From Halorussus rarus (GTDB lineage Archaea > Halobacteriota > Halobacteria > Halobacteriales > Haladaptataceae): DNA of 64,000 nucleotides. This document shows positions 53,865 to 61,547 of the stretch, piece after piece. Where the stretch lies: the NCBI RefSeq assembly GCF_003369835.1, contig NZ_QPMJ01000002.1, forward strand, positions 1,054,001 through 1,118,000, read 5' to 3'. Positions within the stretch are counted from its first letter, which is position 1; each line of letters starts with the position of its first letter. The notes below the pieces were generated by a model. It worked only from the letters and a program-made list of their open reading frames with translations, ran no database searches and was not told where the DNA came from. The translations under genes were made by a program, and so were the position numbers.

Positions 53865-54464
53865 ATGGCAGACAACAAATCGGGGCGAGACGAGCAAGCG
53901 GACGACGCCGACAGACGCCAGCGAGAGCGTAGCATCGCCGAGGAACTGGAGCGAGGGGACGAAGCGGAGCCACCGGTCGACGCGGGAGCGCTCGCCGACC
54001 TGGGGTCGGACCTCGAATCGCTAGAGTTCCCGGTGACGGGAACCGAGGTCGTCGATGCGGTCGGCGACCGCGAGGTCGAATCGGTCGACGGGACCTACGC
54101 CATCGAGGAACTGATTCCGGACACGGACGCAGAGACGTTCGATTCTCCTGCTGCCGTCCGAATGCGGGTCCAGCGGCCGACAGTCGCCGCCGCCATGAAA
54201 CGGGTCGTGGAAGCCAGTCGGACGCTTCCGAACACCGATTTCCGGGGGTCACAGCGCGAGGCCTACGAGAAGACGTTCCAGGAACTCAAAACGATCGACG
54301 CCGATGACGACGACGAAGGGGTGCGGGCTATCAGCGACTGGATCGTCGAGCAGGTCCGTGCCAAAGAGAAGCTTCCGGGGTCCCGGGCGGTCCGCCGGCA
54401 AGCAGCGAAGTTCTGCCGGTCGAACGGGTACCAGGTCCGGAACGACGAGTGGCTCGGCATATAG
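53865..54464 (+). CDS. DUF5789-like protein with extra C-terminal domain
   Basis: 199 aa. The first 35 residues are charged and disordered, then a DUF5789-like core: LESLEFPVTGTEVVDAVGDR, VESVDGTYAIEELI. The last 85 residues (DFRGSQREAYEKTFQELK, LPGSRAVRRQAAKFCRSNGY) form a separate helical domain with a basic run that could bind nucleic acid. DUF5789 proteins are small haloarchaeal proteins of unknown role. The extension is unusual. The start at 53865 is chosen because the upstream text is a shadow of the preceding gene. Confidence 0.75.
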   Translation: MADNKSGRDEQADDADRRQRERSIAEELERGDEAEPPVDAGALADLGSDLESLEFPVTGTEVVDAVGDREVESVDGTYAIEELIPDTDAETFDSPAAVRMRVQRPTVAAAMKRVVEASRTLPNTDFRGSQREAYEKTFQELKTIDADDDDEGVRAISDWIVEQVRAKEKLPGSRAVRRQAAKFCRSNGYQVRNDEWLGI

Positions 54465-54750
54465 ACGAATTATCACCAGCAGGCCGTGAGCGCCGATAGT
54501 CAACCGTGCGCAATACGCGCGTTATACCATAGCCCAAGAGGAGTCCAGGAAGACAACCGGTAGGGCACCGACGAAGAGGAGACGAAGACGTCCGAAGCGG
54601 ATGAGATAGTCCCCGAAGACAGGGACTCCCGCTGCTGCTGTCGAGGTGTTTAACCCACTCTCTGTCCGCAGTACGGCCAGAAGTGGTGGGCAGAGTAGCG
54701 ATACGCGAAATCCGGCGCGAAAGTCATAGAGGATAGCGTCAGCCGACAGT
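54465..54750. other. Spacer with a possible membrane-protein remnant
   Basis: 286 nt. On the minus strand 54522-54660 a hydrophobic piece (FGDYLIRFGRLRLLFVGALP) ends in a stop; it has no clear start or family, so it is not called. Confidence 0.35.
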
Positions 54751-54954
54751 TCAGTCGGTCGAGACGGTTCGTTCGGCAATCACCAGCGCCTGTAACGCCG
54801 ACCGGATGTGATAATCTTTCTCCGAGCGTACATCCGCGTCCAGCGCTCCTTCGAGATGACCGCTTGCCAGCTCCCGAACTCGACTGTCGGTCGGTAGTGT
54901 GTGGTCCTCCTCGTCGGCCCGCGGTGTGATCTCCACGGATGCCTGCTGTTGCAT
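54751..54954 (-). CDS. Small conserved haloarchaeal protein
   Basis: 67 aa from the ATG at 54954 (MQQQASVEITPRADEEDHTL); the longer frame upstream reads as non-coding. Acidic, with a helical end VRSEKDYHIRSALQALVIAE. The KDYHIRSALQAL pattern is one I associate with haloarchaeal small proteins. No membrane segment or metal motif. Function unknown. Confidence 0.6.
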   Translation of the reverse strand: MQQQASVEITPRADEEDHTLPTDSRVRELASGHLEGALDADVRSEKDYHIRSALQALVIAERTVSTD

Positions 54955-55167
54955 GCGGTAACATAACGCACGCGAACCCCATTTTTCTATGGCCTGGTGG
55001 ACGAGGGTATATTTGTGTCCACCGGTCACCGAGCAGCGAGGATGGAACGACCGATTGACACCGATACTCGACTCGCAGATCACATTCGGACAGAAACTAC
55101 TGATCCTTGGACGATGCCATGAATTGTCCTGCGAAACCAGATTCGCAATCGAGGGACGCCGTCCGTC

Positions 55168-56370
55168 TTATCCGCCGAGCCACCAGCCGTAGAGTTGTTC
55201 CTGCTCGCGAGTGTCCGGCCGTTTCTTCGATTGGCCGTAGGTCTTCCCTTTGAGCAGTTGGCGCTCGACCGTGTTCGCGGCGAGACGGAGCGCGTGGGTG
55301 GCGCCGTAGCCCTCACCGTCGGCGGTGAAGTAGCCGCGGTCGGTGACCAGTCGAATTCGCGCCAGTACCAGCGGCACGCCCCGAGATCGCTCCTTGTGTT
55401 CTTTCAGTTCGATACTGGCCTTGATGACGTTCATGTCCCCGTACTTCGAGGTCACGCTCTCGATGAGCGCCGAAACGTCGTCGTAGTCCATCTCATCGAG
55501 TAGGTCGAGTCCGAACACCTGCACCGCGCGCTGGTCGTCCTGCTCCCAGGTGAGCGCCTCGATGACGTCCGTCTTCGTGATGATGCCGACCGGTTCGTCG
55601 CTCCCGTCGGCCGTGACGACGAGCGAGGAGATCTCCCGCTCGAACATCGTTGCGACCACCTCGTCGAGTGGTGCGTTTAGCCGGACCGTCGCGACCGCAT
55701 CGGACATCAGGTTCCGCACCGGCAGGTCGAGCATCCGGTCGGAGTCGCCCTCGCGCGCGCCGGCGCCGCCGTGGCTCCGACCGCCGCGGCCGCCGGAACT
55801 CCCCGACGATCCACCCTGACTCTTCGTCCCGCCCCGCGTCGTGAACTCGACGACGTCGTACAGGCTCAACATCCCCACGAGGTCGCCCTCGTCGACGACC
55901 GGCAGGTGTGCGATGTGGGCCTCGCGTAGCGTGTTGAGGGCTTTTCCGATCGTCGTTTCCGGGGTCGCGCTGATCAACTCCTCCGTGTACGCGTCCTCGA
56001 CGGTCGCGGCATCGAGAAACTCACGGACGGCTTCGAGGACGGCGTCGGCCGTGACGACACCGGCGACCTCGCCGTCGTCGAGCACGGGGAGCGTTTTGGC
56101 GTCGCTGCCGATCATGAGGCGCGCGACCTCGCGAACGTCCTCGGTGCGGTCGACGGTCGGAACGTGTTGTACCTGTGAACCGACCTTCGCCGAGGGTTGG
56201 TTGGACGAGGAGGCCAGCTGTCGGCGGCTGACGACGCCGCGGTACTCGTCACCGTCCGTCACGACGACCGCATCGAGTTCCTGGTTCTCGAACGCGCCGG
56301 CGACCTTCGAGAGCGGTGTCCCGACGTCGAACTCGGTGAACTTCGGCGAAAGGATCTCTGAGATGTTCAT
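55168..56370 (-). CDS. Four-CBS protein with C-terminal ribosome-hibernation-factor-like domain
   Basis: 400 aa from the ATG at 56370 (MNISEILSPKFTEFDVG). Two CBS pairs: 1-130 (LSPKFTEFDVGTPLSKVAG; GSDAKTLPVLDDGEVAGV) and 130-285 with a Gly/Ser-rich linker between (GGSSGSSGGRGGRSHGG). Residues about 300-395 read DMNVIKASIELKEHKERSRG, RIRLVTDRGYFTADGEGYG and AANTVERQLLKGKTYGQSKK, the shape of an HPF/RaiA-like beta-alpha domain. CBS proteins of this kind in Thermococcales act as ribosome-dimerising factors. It may silence ribosomes under low energy. The HPF assignment is by pattern only. Confidence 0.85.
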   Translation of the reverse strand: MNISEILSPKFTEFDVGTPLSKVAGAFENQELDAVVVTDGDEYRGVVSRRQLASSSNQPSAKVGSQVQHVPTVDRTEDVREVARLMIGSDAKTLPVLDDGEVAGVVTADAVLEAVREFLDAATVEDAYTEELISATPETTIGKALNTLREAHIAHLPVVDEGDLVGMLSLYDVVEFTTRGGTKSQGGSSGSSGGRGGRSHGGAGAREGDSDRMLDLPVRNLMSDAVATVRLNAPLDEVVATMFEREISSLVVTADGSDEPVGIITKTDVIEALTWEQDDQRAVQVFGLDLLDEMDYDDVSALIESVTSKYGDMNVIKASIELKEHKERSRGVPLVLARIRLVTDRGYFTADGEGYGATHALRLAANTVERQLLKGKTYGQSKKRPDTREQEQLYGWWLGG

Positions 56371-56499
56371 GGTCACTCTCTAGTGAGTGGGCTGCTGGAC
56401 GGTTATGCCTGTCTCCCTTCGGTGAGATGCGAGACGGGGAGTCGAGCATCCCAACTGGCGAGCCGAGCTCAGCGAGGATTGCCGGACGCCGACGCTGAA

Positions 56500-56780
56500 G
56501 TCACGTGCGGCGAGGCACTCGCAAACCGATTTCGACGCATCTACCCCGCCTCGCTCGGGGTGCTCCTCGTCGCGTGGGCCTTCCGATCACCGCATTTACG
56601 CCTCGACGGGATTGGCTCGAGGCTGCCGGAATCGCTGCCGTTCCCGGTCTCGTCGTCGGGGACCGTCGCGACGTTCGCCGCGGCGGCGCTCGCAGTCGCG
56701 TTCTGGCCCGGGAGCGGCACGCGAAGGAGAGTTTCGTGAAGGTGGACCCAGAAGTGTGGAGGGACTTCGACGGCGAGTAG
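56500..56780 (+). pseudogene. Decayed C-terminal piece of a DUF2270 membrane protein
   Basis: One frame gives ALANRFRRIYPASLGVLLVAWAFR, matching LARRLRRIYFPLLLVLLASW of the intact DUF2270 gene at 9992. A second frame carries ITAFTPRRDWLEAAGIAAVPG and then the expected tail RHAKESFVKVDPEVWRDF. Two shifts are needed to join them. So this is a frame-broken remnant and not a gene. The N-terminal half is missing. Confidence 0.7.
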
Positions 56781-56813
56781 ACCCGTCCAATCGGGGGACG
56801 GGGACGAGTACGT

Positions 56814-56999
56814 TTACTCTGGTTCCTCGTTCTTCTCCACTTCGGTGACGATTACGTCCCAGTCCGGATGTTCGGTACCGTTCCGGCACTCCCAGCCCCC
56901 TTCGACGTCGATACCGTTGGCGTACGCCTGCCGGAGAAGTGCTCTCAGTTCCGCGTTCAGCGCGTCAGCAGACGTGAGCGGGGTCTCTTCGGTAGTCAT
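56814..56999 (-). CDS. Small conserved protein coupled to HalOD1 gene
   Basis: 61 aa. LNAELRALLRQAYANGIDVEGGWECRNGTEHPDWDVIV: pieces LRALLRQAYANGIDVEGG and WECRNGTEHPDWDV. The pattern ANGIDVEGGWxCRNG-HPDWDV is conserved in haloarchaea next to HalOD1 proteins. One Cys and one His could hold a metal only with a partner. The start overlaps the HalOD1 stop by 4 nt (ATGA). Confidence 0.82.
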   Translation of the reverse strand: MTTEETPLTSADALNAELRALLRQAYANGIDVEGGWECRNGTEHPDWDVIVTEVEKNEEPE

Positions 57000-57349
57000 T
57001 GGCGAGCTCCATCCTCGTTCGAGGTGTCGGATCGGTCGTGTCGTAGTGGAGCGATCGAGACGGTACCGTAGCTGTGGACGGTGATCGCGTACTCCTCTCT
57101 GGCTACCGTGACCGAGATATCTCCGTCCGTCGTGGCCCGAACGCGGACGAGTTCGTCGAGCGCGTCAGCATCGAGGTAATCGTGGAGCGGTTCCAGTTCC
57201 ATCGGGTCTCGGTCTACCACCTCCGATAGCGCCGCCACGACGGCCATGCTGGGGAGAATCGTCTCCTGGTCGTACTCGAATCGATGCGTCTCCGACGCCT
57301 GATCATACGTTTCCGAGTCCAACTCGACACCGATCGGCGTAGCAATCAT
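56996..57349 (-). CDS. HalOD1 output-domain protein
   Basis: 117 aa. IGVELDSETYDQASETHRFEY at the start, ILPSMAVVAALSEVVDRDPMELEPLHDYLDADALDEL in the core (pieces VAALSEVVDRDPMELEPLHD), and a short beta end VAREEYAITVHSYGTVSI. HalOD1 is a haloarchaeal signalling output module. It overlaps the small 61-aa gene by 4 nt, so the pair is one translation unit and probably one functional complex. Confidence 0.88.
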   Translation of the reverse strand: MIATPIGVELDSETYDQASETHRFEYDQETILPSMAVVAALSEVVDRDPMELEPLHDYLDADALDELVRVRATTDGDISVTVAREEYAITVHSYGTVSIAPLRHDRSDTSNEDGARQ

Positions 57350-57434
57350 TACGCGTATCCTAGCGGCCTCGGTCGGGTTATCTTGGCCACTGATTATACA
57401 GAGAGTATATAAGTGCGCTACGCTGCGGTCGGAC

Positions 57435-58076
57435 CTACTGCCTGATAAGCGTCGCGGCGATGAGCCGTCGATGTCCGCGTCGCAGTCGGGAGGAAAGCGA
57501 CTGCTGGGTGATGCCGAGTTCCTCGGCGACGTCTTCGAGCGACGCCTCGCGCGGTGAATCGAAGTACCCGCGTTCGTAGGCCAGCACCAGCGCTTCTCGC
57601 TGGGTGTCCGTCAACTCGTATCCCTCGCCCTGTATCGGGAGCAGCGCGTGTACGGCGGTGATGTCGATCGGAATGTCGTTCTCTTGGCAGTAGGATCGAA
57701 ATTCACTGATATCCTCCTGACTCTCGCCGCGCACCTCGAACTTCCACCCATCGCTCGTCCCGACTCCCGAGAGCGTGACCAGATGCGTTTCGGCAAGGGC
57801 GCTCAGGACGCCGACGTACTCCTGGTCCCACTCGGCGCGCATGAGATACTCGTTGTCGACGCTATCGATGAGGTTGATGTTGGTCACGCCAGCGTGGGCT
57901 TCGAACGCGGCTTCGATGTCCTCGGCATCCGCGCCGCGAACCCAGAAGTACGGGATGATCAGAGTCTCGTGCGGGATGAGTCGCTCCAGTTCGACTGTCA
58001 CCGACGGCAGATTCTCGAAGATCGTCCCCAGTGGAAACTCGTCTGCCGGACTCGTGAATTCCATCACGGTCGCCAT
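57435..58076 (-). CDS. Bat-like transcriptional regulator (BAT domain + HTH_10)
   Basis: 213 aa. Residues 1-150 form the GAF/HTH_10-associated (BAT) domain (EFTSPADEFPLGTIFENLP, VELERLIPHETLIIPYFWV). The C-terminal HTH_10 is complete: LTDTQREALVLAYERGYFDSPREASLEDVAEELGI followed by SLSSRLRRGHRRLI (pieces GYFDSPREASLEDVAEELGI). This is the bacterio-opsin-activator family. It faces a second member of the family with 196 nt between starts. Confidence 0.93.
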   Translation of the reverse strand: MATVMEFTSPADEFPLGTIFENLPSVTVELERLIPHETLIIPYFWVRGADAEDIEAAFEAHAGVTNINLIDSVDNEYLMRAEWDQEYVGVLSALAETHLVTLSGVGTSDGWKFEVRGESQEDISEFRSYCQENDIPIDITAVHALLPIQGEGYELTDTQREALVLAYERGYFDSPREASLEDVAEELGITQQSLSSRLRRGHRRLIAATLIRQ

Positions 58077-58272
58077 ACCGAACGGTACGACACGAAGGCA
58101 GATAACCCGCGCGGGTAATGTTCAAGCCGGATTGCGCTGGCCGCACACGCGACGGGGGACGACGTGGTGAGCGAGACTGGGGGATGGTTCACTACTGGTT
58201 TCGAGAGGACTTGGTGTACCATGCCGCCCCGTTTTGTACGGGCATGACCAACCAAGGTACCAAGAGCGAGTA

Positions 58273-58929
58273 ATGAGTGTCATTGTCGAATTTCGGATTC
58301 CATCTGCTGATTTCGAACTCGGACGGATTCTCCGCGTCGAAGGCGTCACGTCGATCGAACTCGAAACCCTCGTCCCGATCGGGGAGGCCACCGTTCCACT
58401 GTTCTGGATCCACAACTCGACGCGGCAGTCGTTTCTCGAAACCGTCCAACGCCATCCGGCAGTCAACAACGCGACGGAGGTGGACGTGTTCGAGGACCGG
58501 ACGCTCTTCACGCTCGATTGGGATGCCAACCACGACCACGTCTTCCGAGGAATCAACGAGAGCGACGGACAGCTCTTGAGCGCCATCGGAACTCCCGAAG
58601 CGTGGGACTTCGAGCTCCGGTTTCCCGACCACGACGCCCTCAGCGAGTTCACGGCACACTGTGAGGACGCGCAGGTCTCCGTAGAGGCGACTCGGGTGTA
58701 CAACCCGACGAAACCCGACGCGGGCCCGTGGTACGGCTTGACCGAGCCCCAGCGCGAAGCGATCACGCTCGCCGTGGAGATGGGATACTACGACATCCCG
58801 AGGGGGTGTACCACGAAGGAGCTCGCGGACGAACTCGGAATCTCCGATCAGGCCGTGACGGAACGACTCCGTCGCGCTATCGTAGCGCTGGTCACGTACA
58901 CGCTCGCTCCATCCGAACCGGCGGAGTGA
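58273..58929 (+). CDS. Second Bat-like transcriptional regulator (BAT domain + HTH_10)
   Basis: 218 aa from the ATG at 58273 (MSVIVEFRIPSADFELGRIL). Same two-domain layout as the divergent neighbour: BAT-type domain with FELGRILRVEGVTSIELETL, and C-terminal HTH_10 TEPQREAITLAVEMGYYDIPRG followed by TKELADELGISDQAVTERLRR. The two proteins differ along most of their length, so they are not a fresh duplication. They may control each other through the shared 196-bp spacer. Confidence 0.93.
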   Translation: MSVIVEFRIPSADFELGRILRVEGVTSIELETLVPIGEATVPLFWIHNSTRQSFLETVQRHPAVNNATEVDVFEDRTLFTLDWDANHDHVFRGINESDGQLLSAIGTPEAWDFELRFPDHDALSEFTAHCEDAQVSVEATRVYNPTKPDAGPWYGLTEPQREAITLAVEMGYYDIPRGCTTKELADELGISDQAVTERLRRAIVALVTYTLAPSEPAE

Positions 58930-59039
58930 AACGCCGATCTCCCTTGTGCACCATGGCGAAGACCCACGGAGCTTGCAGGTCATTTAATGCGTATGCACCG
59001 CCCGCTGAACACAGCGCGCTCCCCGTTCGGAGTAACTAA

Positions 59040-59393
59040 ATGACGAACAGTTCCGCGGAGACGAGAAACACCATCTCCCCCGATGCGGTTCTCTCGGCCG
59101 TCGCCAACGACCACCGACGGGCCGTCCTTCAGGCCCTGAACCGCACTGACGGGGACGTAATGGAGGTGAGTACGGTCACAGATCATGTTGCCGAACGCGT
59201 GCGAGATGGAGAACCATCGGACGGCGACCAGCGACAACGCGTCCGCGCTGCACTCCATCATACCCACCTCCCAAAACTGGAAGCGTGCGGGATGATCGCC
59301 TACGATGCCGAAACCGAGCAGGTCCGAAACGTCGCTGACGAACTGGGCCAGGAACTGCTGGCGCTGATTGCCCCGTACGAAACTCGCCGGTGA
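59040..59393 (+). CDS. DUF7344-type winged-HTH regulator
   Basis: 117 aa. NTISPDAVLSAVANDHRRAVLQALN at the start, a middle segment VTDHVAERVRDGE, then VRAALHHTHLPKLEACGMIAYD. This is the haloarchaeal ArsR-like domain DUF7344 (LSNxRRRxVLxxL ... ALHHxHLPKLxxxGxxxYD). The HLPKLE-GxxxYD end is the wing and dimer region. It is the last island gene, 162 nt before attR. Target unknown. Confidence 0.9.
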   Translation: MTNSSAETRNTISPDAVLSAVANDHRRAVLQALNRTDGDVMEVSTVTDHVAERVRDGEPSDGDQRQRVRAALHHTHLPKLEACGMIAYDAETEQVRNVADELGQELLALIAPYETRR

Positions 59394-59555
59394 CTCCGCC
59401 CGTCACGTCGACGACCAAGCAGGAACGGTCCGGATTATCGTGAGCGGTTCAGGGCCGACCCGTTCGAGTCCGGGGCGGTTCGCGAGCGGAGCTGGCGACC
59501 AATCCGTGATGCAGCACACCGCTTCGGTCGGCGTTTGAGTTGGTCGAAGTCCGCC

Positions 59556-59581
59556 GTTCAATTCCCGGCCGACGCACTCCA
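59556..59581. repeat. attR: partial copy of tRNA-Gly 3' end
   Basis: 26 bp identical to 31733-31758 except one base (position 17, A instead of G). It contains the T-arm 3' part and acceptor strand of tRNA-Gly but no upstream tRNA sequence, as expected for the far end of a tRNA-integrated element. Confidence 0.92.
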
Positions 59582-59625
59582 AGCACTTCTATCCTCGACC
59601 CCAGACACGTGGAGGGCCAACTCCA

Positions 59626-60327
59626 TCAAATAGCCACGAATCCCAGATACACCTCGCCCGACTCCGAGACGTGGACCGACAGCGCCTCGTCGGGGTTCCG
59701 TTCGGCTACCTCCCACCGCCGGGTCTCGGTCTCGCCACCGACCGACACCTCCGTCTCGAATGCGCCCGGATAGGGGAAGACCACGTCGAACGTCACCGAC
59801 TCGTTCGGTCCGAGCGGAATCGACTCGGCGAACGCCACGGCGGAGTCGTTCGCGGCGACGATGCGGACCGTGACGTTCCGCGGGGTCGAGCCGGCGTTCG
59901 ACACCCGGACCTCGTAGCCGACGTCCCTGTCGAACGTCGCCCGAGTCGCGGTCTCGGTCCCGTTCGTCCGCCCGGTGGTCGTCAGTTCGGCCGGTTCGGC
60001 GGTCGTGGGGCCGGACAGCGCGGCACCAGTGGTACTTCCGGCCGTGTTGCTCGTCGCGCTTCCGGTCGACCCACTCGTCGCGGTTGCCGTCGACCCCGCC
60101 GTCGACGTCCCGCCGCCTTCCGTCCCTCCGGTCCCCGTCTCGGCTCCGTCGCTCGCGTTGTCGGCGGAGTCGGGCGGCGCGGCCAGCACGCGCTCGCCGT
60201 TCGCGGTCGCGTCGCGGGTCGTCCCGTCGGTCGGTTCCTCGGTTCGCTCCCCGTCGGCGAACAGTCCGCCGCATCCCGCGACGAGCACGCAGACCGCCAG
60301 TGCCGCGACCGCCATCCCCCTTGACAT
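59626..60327 (-). CDS. Haloarchaeal lipoprotein of unknown function
   Basis: 233 aa. Signal peptide with lipobox LAVCVLVAGCGG (Cys19), then a long Thr/Gly/Ser/Ala linker (residues about 25-130, likely O-glycosylated), then a single beta-sandwich domain (VGYEVRVSNAGSTPRNVTVRIV, FPYPGAFETEVSVGGE) that looks like a CARDB/Ig-type fold. It is anchored outside the membrane. High GC marks it as back in the chromosome. Confidence 0.82.
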   Translation of the reverse strand: MSRGMAVAALAVCVLVAGCGGLFADGERTEEPTDGTTRDATANGERVLAAPPDSADNASDGAETGTGGTEGGGTSTAGSTATATSGSTGSATSNTAGSTTGAALSGPTTAEPAELTTTGRTNGTETATRATFDRDVGYEVRVSNAGSTPRNVTVRIVAANDSAVAFAESIPLGPNESVTFDVVFPYPGAFETEVSVGGETETRRWEVAERNPDEALSVHVSESGEVYLGFVAI

Positions 60328-60378
60328 CGACGGTCCGTACGGGCAATCCCGGCAAGTGCCTTGTGGAGCGCGACCGGA

Positions 60379-61086
60379 TTATGTCCGGATGTCGCCGACC
60401 AGCTCGAGCAGTTCGGCGGTCGCGGACTCGTCGAACCGCATCGGACGGCGCCACCACGGGCCCTTCCCCGAATCGCTGGAGAGGTCGGTCACGACGCGGT
60501 TCGCCTCGGACCCCCGCTCGGGCGAACTCAGCGGGACCGCGGTGTCGTAGAGACCCGACTCGGCCGGGTCGCCCGCGAGCAGGACCGCGGCGTCGAACTC
60601 CTCGCGCTTGACGTGGGCGTTGTTCCGGAAGCGCTCGCGCTCGTCGGCGGGGAGGTCGGGGTACTCGTCGCCGGCCACGGGGTCGCGCGCGAGCCGGAAC
60701 TGGCCGACGAGGTAGGCGCCCCACTCGGGCGGAATCCACTCTCGCTCCGGCGTCCCGCGGGTCGTCAGGGTGGCGTAGAACAGGGCGTAGTCGCCCTCCT
60801 GCAGGTCGAGCAGCGGTCGGGCCTTCACGCCGTGGGGGTCGCCGTAGGTGTAGCGCTCGCACTCGGGGTACTCGGCGAACTCCGGGTCGAGGTGGACCGG
60901 CGCGTCGGCGCGCCCGGCGGGCAGGTCGGTGTCGAGCGGGAGGTCGGCATAGGTCGGCACAGGGTCGCCGGTCGGCGCCTCCTCGGGAATCGGGACGAAC
61001 TCGAAGCTCCCGTCGGGGAAGACGGGACCGCGAACGCCGGGCGCGTTGGTGTTGGCTCCGACGTTGATGGCGACGGCGCGGGGCAT
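60379..61086 (-). CDS. Nmad3-like conserved protein
   Basis: 235 aa from the ATG at 61086 (MPRAVAINVGANTNAPG). The N-terminal AINVGANTNAPGVRGPVF and DGSFEFVPIPEEAPT are like the start of putative nucleotide-modification-associated domain 3 proteins; DYALFYATLTTRG and GAYLVGQFRLARD continue the fold, and HVKREEFDAAVLLAGDP follows. Proteins of this group are predicted to act near DNA-base modification, but no modification enzyme is adjacent, so the real role is unclear. Confidence 0.7.
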   Translation of the reverse strand: MPRAVAINVGANTNAPGVRGPVFPDGSFEFVPIPEEAPTGDPVPTYADLPLDTDLPAGRADAPVHLDPEFAEYPECERYTYGDPHGVKARPLLDLQEGDYALFYATLTTRGTPEREWIPPEWGAYLVGQFRLARDPVAGDEYPDLPADERERFRNNAHVKREEFDAAVLLAGDPAESGLYDTAVPLSSPERGSEANRVVTDLSSDSGKGPWWRRPMRFDESATAELLELVGDIRT

Positions 61087-61138
61087 ACGCACGACTCGGC
61101 GTCCCGGCGGGAAAAGCCCGTCTCTCGGCCGCGGCCGC

Positions 61139-61411
61139 TCACCGGGCCGACATCGGATTCACGCAGTTTCGGCAGTAGGTGTACCCGGTGTCGTTCTCCG
61201 CCCCGCACCGCGGACACACCACCACGGCGGGGTCGTCGCTCCGCGTGCGGTCGTCGAGCTCTCGGATCTCCTCGACGGGCGCCCGCTCCCGGTTCGGCGG
61301 CGTCGAGCGGAACAGCGGCGCGTCCTCGTCGCTCCTGAGGTACCGATATATCAGCAACTGGAGCAGGGAGAACAGGAGCACGTAGAGGACGATCCAGCCC
61401 CAGACGCCCAT
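61139..61411 (-). CDS. Membrane-anchored zinc-ribbon protein
   Basis: 90 aa from the ATG at 61411 (MGVWGWIVLYVLLFSLLQLL). A single N-terminal membrane segment is followed by an acidic linker and a C-terminal zinc ribbon, CPRCGAENDTGYTYCRNCV (CxxC ... CxxC). This matches haloarchaeal DUF7577-type zinc ribbon proteins. The zinc end should face the cytoplasm. Function unknown. Confidence 0.85.
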   Translation of the reverse strand: MGVWGWIVLYVLLFSLLQLLIYRYLRSDEDAPLFRSTPPNRERAPVEEIRELDDRTRSDDPAVVVCPRCGAENDTGYTYCRNCVNPMSAR

Positions 61412-61547
61412 ATCGTGGTATACGGTGTCATGGTACTTTGCTCTTCTGTCGTCCGGAGGGTACGCGGAAGGGAATCGCGTGCCCGGGACGGTCGACCCGT
61501 CAAGTCGGACCGCCAAGGCTTAGCCGACGGAGGCGACAGCGGTACCC

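Larger units (their letters stand above)
31733..59581. mobile_element. Genomic island integrated in tRNA-Gly(CCC), about 27.8 kb
   Basis: Bounded by the 26-bp repeats at 31733-31758 (the tRNA 3' end) and 59556-59581. Just inside the left end lies a tyrosine-recombinase gene, now broken, as expected for an element that integrated at a tRNA gene. Base composition drops sharply inside the left and centre and rises again from about 50.5 kb; flanking chromosome on both sides is uniformly GC-rich. No replication, capsid or conjugation genes are visible, so it is a non-autonomous remnant or a composite of several insertions. Cargo includes metabolic genes, a TRAP transporter, a TA pair, and CBS/HalOD1/Bat-type signalling genes. 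Confidence 0.85.

Noticed and set aside
56383-56739. A separate 118-aa gene on the plus strand
   Set aside because: It is better explained as a frame-broken piece of a DUF2270 protein; the first 40 residues lack any coding character.
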